From the NCBI GenBank assembly GCA_914767715.1, contig OU612065.1:39434001-39498000 (forward strand): a stretch of DNA of 64,000 nucleotides, written 5' to 3'. Positions 30,401 to 42,400 of the stretch are shown one piece after another; position 1 is the stretch's first letter, and each line of letters starts with the position of its first letter. Under the pieces are notes generated by a model that saw nothing but the letters and a program-made list of their open reading frames with translations, made no database searches and was not told the origin of the DNA. This DNA comes from Membranipora membranacea (lineage: Eukaryota; Bryozoa; Gymnolaemata; Cheilostomatida; Membraniporidae). A program made the position numbers and the translations under genes.

Positions 30401-33400
30401 ATTGTGCTATGAACCAAACTTTTCATTCAAAAACTATGGAAAAAGAGTTATTCTACCCTGACGCATGGTCAGTACTGTGCAAATATCTGGGCCTCTAAAA
30501 GGGCTTGCTGGATTCAGTCTTACCTTCAGCAGTAAAACTGCAGTGATCTGTCTTGTAGATGTTACTGATAGTGAGACCGCTAACACTATATACATACCTA
30601 CACCTGAAGCAGTTCAGGGACCTCCGATAGAAGGCAAATCTGGATATAGTGGATATCAAAACCTCAGTATAATAGGCACTGTAAGTATTACCTATCATGT
30701 AACAACAAATATTTTAAGTGACTACTGAATTTATTAACTTGTTCCTTACCTGCTGAATACTCCCAACTTTGATCAGGTTGTGAAGGTTCGAGAACCCTGC
30801 CTAGATTTGCATGCCAGTAAATTGAGTTCTAAGACTAAACTGTATAACTGTATAACTGTATATCTGTATAACTGTATAACTGTATAACTGTATAACTGTA
30901 TAACTGTATATCCGGATATCCGGATATCCACGTATTAGTATATTGCTAAATATGTACTGTTATTTAGCTTACTCTAGAGCCTAAGATGTCTCTGACAATA
31001 TCAGTTACACCTTTCATCGCTGTCATACTGGATAATGGCACAGTGTCAGCATCAAACGGCAGCACAACTACACAGGATCCAACTACAACAACAGCCAGTC
31101 TAATAACGCCTGAGCCAGGTAATAATGTCATGGGGGACAACTACAGCTTTGCCTATAAATGTACATCGCGGTTTACTGTATTTGCTCTTCACAGCAACAA
31201 AGGGCACTCATTATTGGTTTGGCTCAGTATATTGCCTATATATGACAGTCTGGCTCAGTACATATGAACTGTGCTTAAAGTCTCTAGTCCTTTCTTAATA
31301 TTTTATGACTGTGTGTTCTTAGTAATACTTCCAGCATCCAATCTTACAGGTATGTATATAGTGTGTTTAAATCCCTCGATTTGGTGAAAATTTTGATTGA
31401 TTGATTTATTTTCTTTGCTGCTAAAATTTTATCAGGGGAAACGAATCAAATGAAACATGCATATACAAGTTAATAAAAAAAAAATTATTTATAAAAATAG
31501 ATTTGCAAAAACAAATTGCGAACAAAAAGGAATCAGAAAAGATTTTTCTAGACCACATATTTACTGAACAGGCTGTTATTGTTACACGGTAGTTTGTATA
31601 AACTAGTGGTATATCTTGAGCCCTCTAGAATGGCGGCCTGTGATAGACTTGCGCTTCGGCAGATGTTTGTGTAGTCCATGCTCACTAATTCATCTGCTTG
31701 TTATTCTTTCAACGAATCTTGTTTGATAAAGAAACCGTTCAACGATCTGTGGAATATGAACTTCACAAACAGGATCAATTGACGGAATAAAAAATGGCTA
31801 CTAGAATTATACAGGGGTTCAATTTCATTGAGCAGTCAGAAAGATCCTCCTCTCCTTTTATTAGTGCTATGTAACTTGTTTCATTACAATCTTTACTGTG
31901 GCCATCTTACATGTAGCAATGTAGGCTGTAGTCTCCCTTTTTAAGTTACTCTTTCGAGGTGTGTTTTGTGGTGGATTTTCTTGGAGTTCCCATCCTCAAT
32001 GAGAATATATCTGACAGCTGACTGGTAGACTTCCATAGAAGGTTTACGAAACTTGGCATCAAAGTCCCCGCTCCGTCTGACTAACTTACTTATCTATTAT
32101 ACTTTTAGTGAGGAATATATCAGTAGATGAGATAGCTATGAGGATATATGTAAGGATAGGAGAGCATGTATCTAGAGATGATTATGACTATATCTGTGAC
32201 CTGCCTTCTAACTGTAAGTCTCTAAATCTTACGTGCACATACCTACTAGAACAGAAAGATATTGTGAGGTAGTTTAGAGTTGCATTATTTGAGTAACTGA
32301 ATGTGAAAAGCTGTTATTTACTATGTTTCGATGCTCCCGAAAAGAATGAAGAATGCTTAAGATTTCCATGATGATTTAACTGCCGCAGCCCCACATCCCG
32401 GGCCTACAGCATTGAAGTTTTTGTCACTATTTTTCACTCATCTACGCCGCCATGTACCACCTATGGGAATCAATACAGTTCCTGAATTTGAATGAATGAA
32501 TGAATGCTATTCCCATGTATTGATGAGCCCTAAAACCGACGTCACGTCGACATATGGGAACATAGTGATAAGTGACAAGAGTGTTCATCTGATTGACCAA
32601 TGAAGGCTCACTTTGCAGAAACCGAAACTTGAACTAGGTTGCCTATCAAAAATTAAACTGACATGTAAAATCAATAATTTCATTTAATTATTAGCTGGAT
32701 GGAGTCCAGCCGGAGGACTAGAAGGTATATGTTATTAAGTTATCAATGTTTGCACAGTGAAAGTTTCTGTTTTATTACACTGCACAGCTGTTTTGGATTT
32801 CCGCACTTTTGTTTACACCTGTTCATGTAGCACACACAACTTGAACATTTTTGCCCGGTAGTATATGGGTTGATATCCTAGTGACCAATTAATTATAATA
32901 GTTCAAATACTTGGATGACTCCATTTGCTGAAAATATAGACCATCATTGTTTATTTTGACATCGATTGAGCTTTCCTCACCTTTGATTAATCAATCAAGT
33001 CTATTCTCTTAGTTTCGCTTCACTTGTCAGAGAATATGACATTGTCAGCATCCATAAAGTTTTATTCAATTTTATTTTAGCAAGTGAGACATCTACTTTC
33101 ACCACATACAGTGATAATGCAAATAACAGCGGTCTTCCTCCGGAGGTAACGCAACATGATCTGCTCCCCCATACCTGCTTCTGGTCCGACAAAGAGCTCT
33201 ACGCCAAAGTGTGAGTCTTATTTCCGATTCCTCGTGATGATAGAGTTTGATGATTTATATATTAGGTAGAAAATTGGGAAGAAAATAATGATACTTATAG
33301 ACAGTTGCCCAAAATACTACCATTGGGTGCTCATCATCGCCAAAACACCCTAAAGATTAGTATACTGATGCCATATTATTGTTTCCCATTGTGCTTAATA

Positions 33401-36400
33401 ATCGTGATGGCATCACTTACCTGTGAAGCCATAAAGACAACTGTTTCCAAGTGTCATGGCAATACATGCCCTGGTGCATATCATTGCGTTTCACAATAAT
33501 GACAACATCATGCCACTTTAATTGTACATGACAAATCTGAAAGCTACTGTGAATCTACATGTGTGAGTATTCTATTAACTGTACCACAGTGAGAGCACAG
33601 TTGATGTGTACTATGGTGTTGAGTGGTGGCTTATGGATGTTGTTGAGGAGGATGATAACACTACGACTAGTGAACGTAAGAAGAGATCTACCGATGACTC
33701 ATCAGACTACGGACATATCAATGTCTGGTTCAGCATGTCCACCCTATCTTCTCAGTGTAGATACTGGGATCCTAACTATGATGTATGGAATACAGACGGC
33801 TGTGAGGTAAACTCTCTGAATGTCAACTCTTTATTTTAGTATTATCTCTAGTTTTTGTTAGATCTGATTGTTCTGGAAGTTTCTTGCAAGCAATGTTATG
33901 TTGATACTGATAAGTGGTGTTGCTCCCTTCGAGATGACCACAAACTTTCACTGTAAGGGAAGAGCCTCGGTCATACAAAGTGAAAGTACAGGACAGGTCT
34001 TCGATTGTCACAAGACTAAATGTTGACACCAACCAATCAAGAGTTTTTAAAGCCCAATGTTTTTAAATTTTATCTGCGCCTTCACCAAGGCCTGCGTTGT
34101 ACTGATAAAGCTGTGCGCGTGTAAAAAGTATTATTGCGTCCAGCTCTGCATTGAATAAATGTCTGACACATTATTGTGTTTACAGGTCGGACCGCTGACC
34201 ACCCTTCACTTAACACATTGTCTCTGTAAAACTCTGGGTGTTCAAGAAGAAGTTACCGAGCTTACAACATCAACTACAGCAGCACCCAAAGCAGCCAGAA
34301 AGTTCAATCCTTTTGGAGGTAAATCTTCCTGCCAATGATAACTTTATGGACACTGCTTGCAATAGCTAAAATCTGTTTATCAATATGACTGCTGATCATA
34401 GTGACATACCAAAACATGGCTGTGTATATTTAGTTTAGTTTTATAAGCGCCATTATATTTTGCACAGGTGTCAACTTTGGCGCAGCCTTCAAGGAGCCTT
34501 TCAACACGTTTGATCCCTTGGACACATCAGCCTGGACTAATCTCGATGAGAATCCTCTGATTTTCTCTGTCATGGTTGCTCTCATGTGTTTCTACCTCTG
34601 CTGTCTTATCTGGGCCAGAAGATGGGATATGAAAGATACAGTTGCTGTGAGTTTGCTACAAATATAATTATTTATATTGTATATTATTATTTATATAACT
34701 AGAGAACACCTTTAGTACAGCTGAAAACATCGTGACTTGATGTAGCTGAACTGGCTGATCAGGATATCAATGAAATTGTATATTAATCAATTGACCATTT
34801 GTATTGCCTAGTGCAAATTGGAAGTTGCCCGTGTATCAATGAGATGAATAAATTTTATCATCAACTTACCATCGAAGTTTCATACCCCCCCCCCCCCCCG
34901 CAAGGCAAGCCTCCAATAGAGATGGTAGTCAGGCAGATTAAAATGTTGTTGTTTGACGTGAAGACGTGATATTGTGACCTTGATAGGCTGGAGCTTCACC
35001 TCTGCTGGATAACGACCCTCAGGACTCATACTTATATGAGCTCACTGTGTTCACTGGTACAAGTCGCGGAGCAGGAACCTCTGCTAAGGTGTCCATGATA
35101 TTCGCGGGACTCGAAGAGGAGACCCCACCCAGACTTATCTATGATGATAAGAGGCCTATACTACAGTCTGGTGGAGTCGACTCATTCCTGATGTCTGTAC
35201 CACGACCTCTGGGTCCTCTCAATCACATCAGGTGGGCAGGACTGATATTTCTGAGGCTTGCGCTGTCTGCTAAGATAATTATTGACCAAGAGTGGCGAAT
35301 GGTTTTATTTACTGTCCAGCTTCATGACCGATTCTTAATAGACTTCTGTTAGCCTTGTTACACTGTCACGTGACAAGGCTAGTCTGCTGTGATAACTGCA
35401 CAACCCACTTAAGTATGATTCCTCACAATTAGTTGTTCTCCCCTTAGCTGGAAAGCCACTGCTTGCCATGTAGTTACTCCAAATACAGGAAAACAAACCA
35501 ACAATACAGCGCGCTGTGAATGGCACAATGCATGACATAACATTGATGAAACTAAAATTTCACCAGTACTGTTACATGCAGCAAAATTATATTACAAATT
35601 CACCTTTTAACAGCTTTCTTTAAATCTGCTTTACAGAGTATGGCATGACAACGGCGGTAAGAGTCCAAGTTGGCAGTTTGCCTACATGTGTGTCATTGAT
35701 CTCATCACAAGAGATAAGTTCTTCTTCGTCAGTAACTCCTGGTTATCTGTGTCAGAAGGAGACGGAGCGGTAAGTTAATTATCTGAGCAACTAGGCTGAG
35801 CTGGACATTTTCTTCCAATAGCAACTTTGTACATTTCAACTGAGGTATCTCTGTTCATACCAGATGCTGCGATCTTAGTAGATTTGCTCAGTAAAACACG
35901 ATTCATAAGGCAGTATTATAATAATGATCATGAAATCGCTATTTTAAGACTGTTACTGACTGATTTACATTGGATGTACTCGTATACTTCTTCTCACCTT
36001 ATCTAACAGATTGACAGGATGATCCCGACAGCGACTAGAGAGGACTTAGTAGATTTCTCACACTTATTCTGGACTAAGGCTCGTAAGGATCTCACAGATA
36101 GCCACATCTGGTTCTCTGTGTTTGGACGACCTCCTAAGAGTTCCTTTACTCGAGTACAGAGGATAACCTGCTGCCTCACTCTACTCTTCTCCTCTATGGC
36201 GGCTAACATCATGCTGTATAAGGACAACGACTCCACCGCTCCTTCTGGTAGCTCCATCAAGGTGATTATGCTTGATCAATTTGTTTACTTATGCTCAAAA
36301 TACAAACTATTGGTTTAAAAATGAACTTTTGTGACTTATCATGCAACAACATTTTTTGACTTTGTACTGTGATGTCAGTGAACTTGATCTTTTTCTTGTT

Positions 36401-39400
36401 GCTTACCAAAAATAATGTGGTTGAGAGAGCCTCAATAAGATTTATTTTACCTACGAATTATTTAATTAATAATGATATTTGTTGTAGATAATGGGTATAA
36501 CCTTGACCCCTGATGAGATAATTACTGGTATTTTTGGCTCTCTGATGGTTTTCCCAATCAATCTGGTGATTGTCTACATATTCCGTAACTCCAAGCACAG
36601 AGAGAGTAAATCATTACGTGATGCTAAGAAGAAGACTGAGAACTACGAGAAAGAACATGAGAAATCATTGGCTAATCTTAGAGCCTCCCGAGGAATAGCC
36701 AAACCTGCGCCTAAGAAATGCAGTCTCAGCTCGTAAGAATAATAGGGCATGTCAAGAATATTCCCACAATGCAATTTCATATGGGATTCCCAGTGAGATC
36801 TGCTGAACATCATAAATCTGTTAGCATTGAGCTACTGGGAATTCCATAGCGGGATTGCTTCCAATATTCATAATTTGATTTTATTGCTGATACTCAGATG
36901 ATATCCGATAATAATAAGTTGTCCCTGTATATTCAGCTTTATAACCAATTTATGTTGCAGGGATTCAAATGGCAAAATTTGAGTACAGATAACTTTTGCG
37001 TGTTTGTATTGTGAAGGGGTTTTGATACTATCACCCTGCAGGGAAAACTGAAGCTTCCTCAAATTAGTAGAACATTGTTATCTTTGACCCTTTTTTATTC
37101 CGTTTCTCTCAGATTCCTGTTCCCGTGGTGGTTCCAGTTTATTGCATATTTCCTGTGTCTGGCTACCTGTGGTGTATCCTTCTGGGTCTGTGTACAGATG
37201 GGTGGAGTGTTCGGGTCGGAGAAGTCGAATAAATGGATGATCTCCTTCGTGACGTCATTCTTTGAGTCTCTACTGCTCTCTCAGCCCATCAAGGTAAGAC
37301 GAGGAGCCTAAAGCGGGATTTGTCAATTTTACAATGATGACCAGCCTAGCTTTATTGCCTCTTGTTTATGACAAAACAGAGTTTGGGCCGCTCCTAAAGA
37401 GGGACGCAAGTTGCCCGAAATCCACATACTGAGAGTGTGATACATCCTAGAAAACTAGAATGCATCCTAGAGGTGAGGCCATAGAGGACCTCCTGAACTT
37501 GAGTGTGCAGCAAGCTGCCAAAAACTGAAACCGGTACTAATCGCCAATAGGCGGTGACACTTTGATCTTAGCCAATAGGCCGAGAAGCCTATATATGATC
37601 AGACTTCAACCCTGAAACGCACTTAACTTTATTTATCTGGTAGACCTATATTTTTAAGATGTCGCATCACATATAAGCATATTCTCAAATTCTCAAACTT
37701 GAAAAGGAGTCTCCAAGTGATTGATTTCAGTTGTCTATTATTTACCATTAGGTAGTACTGTTTGCGATGTTTTACGCTCTGGTTATCCGATCGCCTACCA
37801 TCGAGGATGAGTTGGATAATGACCCGGGTCTGTTACAAGGAGAGGAATATCTACACTTACATAACAAGAATTACAACGCCCAGTACCTGCAGCTACAGAA
37901 GTCACTAGCCAGATATAAGGTGCTGCCAATCCCTCCGCAGCCAGAGTTCATCGCTGCCGCTAAACGCAAGAGGTAAAGAACTCATAGTAAAACCTTACAG
38001 ATTAAGAAACCAAAGTGGGTTTGATCACCGGTTTGATCATTGAAGCTTACCGAGGATGGTGGTGAGTTGCAGTCATGCCAGCAAAGTGTACATTTAATTG
38101 ATCTCAGATTTCAAGCTGATCCGAGTACAAAACTGACACTTTTTGTGTTGAAGAGCAGAATTTTTGGATCTTGATAATGGTTTATTTTTCATTCAATGAT
38201 AAAAAATGTATCAAGTTGTTTAGCGCATGGCAAGGCAATATTTATTACCAAAGATAGTATAATACCAAACATACTAAAATGGTTCTTCTATGTGTGTAAC
38301 AATGTCACATCTTAGCTGTCACATTAACTGACTTCATGTACTTTATTGTTAGGAGTTGCCTCCTACCAATTGTTGTGCTTAGTAATGATTACGTTCATTA
38401 TTTTGATTGCAGGCAAAAGGAGAAAGAGATGCAGGCAGTTTTGCGTGAGATCCTGGGCTATGTTATATTCTTGTATCTACTGTACATGTGTACATATGGT
38501 ACTAAGGATCCGTGGTCATGGAGATACTACAACACACAGCAGAATGCCCTCGAGCATGGCTTCAATGAGATGTACGGTCCTATGATAGATGGTCCTGGAT
38601 ACCAGTTTGAGAAACCCTTACCCATGAGCAAAGTAAGCTGTTACTTAGATTCATGCTTACTGGGGCCGTCATTTATATTTACAAATTTATTTATACTTCA
38701 ATCCAACAGATAAGCCTCAACATAATTTTTCCCCTTATTTCTTTCCTGTAGTATAGAGAAACATTTTATCATTGTAGCCACAAAAAAGCCCATAGAAATG
38801 TTAAACACAGTTTTTTTTGTGAATTAACCACTACCAAATTTTTGATTTGTTTACAAATTTCGGTAGCTATGATAATGATGATGTCGCATATTCAACGTGT
38901 ATACTCTTGTTTTTGTTGTGTTTATGAAGGTTGGAGACATGAAATCATTCTGGTACTGGACTAAGCACACTTATATCCCATACATCTATGGTAACACAGA
39001 TTACGGTGCCAGGCCGTCCGACAAGGGATCAATCAATGATGGAGTGAGCTTCCTCGTGGGTAACACCCGTATCCGCCAGCTCAGGGTCAAGAAAGGTTAG
39101 ATTAGTACATAATATTAAGCTTTTAGACTTGCTGCTTTATTATGATATTGTGATGCCACTCTTGATAAGATTATTGCATGAACAAAACTGACCCATGCTA
39201 TCGACCCTCTGTCAAGATTGGTAGCATCCTCAAACTAACAAAACCTTTCGTGGTATTATATAGGAGCTTTTCCAGCAAATAGCATGCAAAGGAAATTTGC
39301 ACAGGTCTTGTGAACAAATATCAGGAGGCCCAATCTGCGCTATAACTAACTGATGATATTTGGAGTTTTTCTCTTAAAACCACTGGAAAGACATCTCCTT

Positions 39401-42400
39401 ACCAGCTTTACTTTATTTCAACATAAAATGGAACATGATCCTACTAGGCAGGCCATAGACAAATTCCGCATTTGACGAGTGATCCAATGTCTTCTATCCA
39501 TATTATTGTAGTGGTTTGTCCGCCCGTGGTGTATAAATATGAGCAGGAATGTGCTATGAAGATAAACAAGCATCACGCTGACACAGCTGATTACGGAGTG
39601 CACTGGCGGACTATTAATAGTAAGTGATTTTAATTGAGGTTTCTCTTTGATTTACAGATTTGGTTTCAATGTTGATATTTTTAGTTTCATAGATTGTATT
39701 TGTCTATGCGTGATGTTTTATCAGGTATGGGGTTACCTGGTATGCCCACACCTAATATTGAAGCTGAATTGAAATTTCCTTTTTAAGTATTAAACAGATC
39801 TATATATTATTATGCTTTGTGTGCGTCTCTTTCCTCAAAATCTGGTTTAAGAAGAAACAAATTTAGCGATTATTTCTGAAATGTATTGATTATGTCGACA
39901 CCGTCTTATTTTTTACCACAGGTGAAGATGACGCAGCCCTAGGGTTTACTTATGAGAACTCCACAGTACTGAAGGGTATGAGACTGAGAGGATTATTAGA
40001 CTGGTATGAAGGTGGGGGTTACTCCATGTTTCTCGGTAGGACACAGCAGTCTGCCGCTGAGGCTATCGATTATCTGCAGGAGAATAACTGGATAGATAAG
40101 GAGACGAGATCTGTATTTATAGAGTTTACCCTGTATAATACTCAGATCAATCTCTACTCCGTCTCATTCATCAAGTTCGAGCTTCTGCCTACCGGAGGTG
40201 TGCCTTCTAAAATCTCTCATCTCATACGATTATGTTGTTTTCACTCTCAAACCAGAACCTTTTTTTCAAGGCTTGAACCTATCCCCTCTCACTACATCTT
40301 TTAAGAAATTGATCAATTGTTGTGATATCCATAAACTTAAATGAGCTGCCATTGATCAATCAACAAGCTTTACTCAAGGCTTATACCTGATTATCAATAA
40401 CAAGATGAGATTGTAGCTGTTCAATACATCTTTAAAGAAATCACATTTTGAGACCTGTTAATCTGCTTTTTTCTTCAACCTTGATCTACTTGAATCACAT
40501 CGATTTCCAACCATGTAATTTATATGTCATTTTTCAGCCATTTATCCGAAGTTTGACCTGAAGTTACTGAAGATAGATAGATGGAGAGACAGCTTCGGTA
40601 TCACTGTGTTTATCTCTGAGATGGCCATTATTATATACACTATATACTTTATAGTCACAGAGTGTAAGGAACTCAAAAAACAGAAACTTGAGTACTTCAA
40701 GGTAAAGTCTAACTGAGCAGCTGTCCTATACATTATATACATATTATGATACTTTTGTTACATTAATATAATACATTATAATAATATATAATAATACAAT
40801 AATTATGAGTAGATATAGTTTTTTTCAATGGAATTGTGACTCTTAATTCAATCAATACCGTTTTAATCTTCTTGCAATGTTCTTTCACTAACATATTTAG
40901 TGTTCTGATTATCTATACAATAAGGAGATATAACTCCCTCACTTTGGGAAGTTTCTCATACTAACGATTATTTTGTAGGATTTCTGGAACAAGGTTGAGC
41001 TGTTGATGCTGGCTTTGATGCTGACGATGCAAGCAATGCAAGGCTACAGATTCTATCTCATGTATGATCTCGGCGGGAAAGTCTACGACAATCCCGATGA
41101 CTATATCGCCTACCACGCTGCCTCTGGATTCGAACAGGTGTGTATCGCCCTTAAGTAATCAATATTTCTATGATCTGGGGTCTGAATGAAGGCTTTCATT
41201 TCATCACTGACCTGATTTTTAAGTTGTTACCTTCATTGCAACATGATTTCTTTGTCTTAGTCACCAATCTGTCTTTGAGTCGCGACATTTTGAACCAAGT
41301 AATGTGGAACTAGATTAACATTAGCATGTAAATAATGAGACAGGATAATCAGAGTCTCGTGCCATTGTGGGATTGTTACGTTGTGATTTTGCTGCATTTT
41401 TGAATTTTTACAATGCGGTACTTTTAGATTGTTGAGTTGTTGCACTGTCTGTTATATTGCTGCTAGATGTAACTTGATGTGGCCATTGCCCACAACGATT
41501 GTTTTTTTTATACACAGTCGTACCTGTACCTTCTGGCCTTTTTGGTCTTCATCGCCACTACAAAGTTCCTCAAACTTCTGAGATTCAACAAGAAGATGAA
41601 CGTCCTCGGATACACCTTACTGCACATAGCCGGCTCGTTCGGCTCCTTCATGATAGCGTTCCTTCTCATGTTTATTGCCTACTCCCACATGGCGTTCCTG
41701 GTGTTCAACACTCTGCTCTACGGATTCAGCTCCATCACCAGATCTATGACAACACTATTCACCCTCATGCTCAGTAAGTCTTCTACAACAATAGATCCTA
41801 ACTTCTGGTTATCAGTTCAGAGAGCAGTAACTCCTTGATCTGATGGACTTTGTCAAATAATATGATCGATGGATGCAATATGGATTTTTCTGCGTTTGTC
41901 CATGGCGATGAAGCCAACTCAACCCCTTGAGAAAAGTTAGTTCAATCTTAACTACTGCTAAAGGCTAAAGCTGAGAAGAAAATACCATAGACATAGCTCA
42001 TAGACATAGCTCATAGCGATTGACTGAATGACAGCTTGGAAGTTTCACCTCGTATGATACAGCGTGACACTGTTTGTATTTGTTTATATATATTTGTTTA
42101 TATATATATTTGTTATATATATATTTGTTTATGTTTATATCTGTTAACCATTTTCTCACAATTGTAGACAAGTTTGACTACAAAAGTATGGAGCAGGCTA
42201 ATAAATACTTTGCCCCGCTGATCTTCGCCACGTTCACTGTAACTATGGGCTTCATGCTCGTCAACTTCATGTTGTCACTCATCATAGACGGATTCACAAC
42301 AGTACGGGCTGAATTGGACGGTAAGCATGCTTACATTGCAGATTTTGACGAGTGATTATTTTTAAATGCTGGTGTATGATGATGTGCGAGCACCTTAATA

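Noticed and set aside
36753-36868. Imperfect inverted repeat around AATTCCATAGCGGG in intron 56
   Set aside because: Arms are only loosely complementary and no flanking duplication is visible; too weak to call an element.
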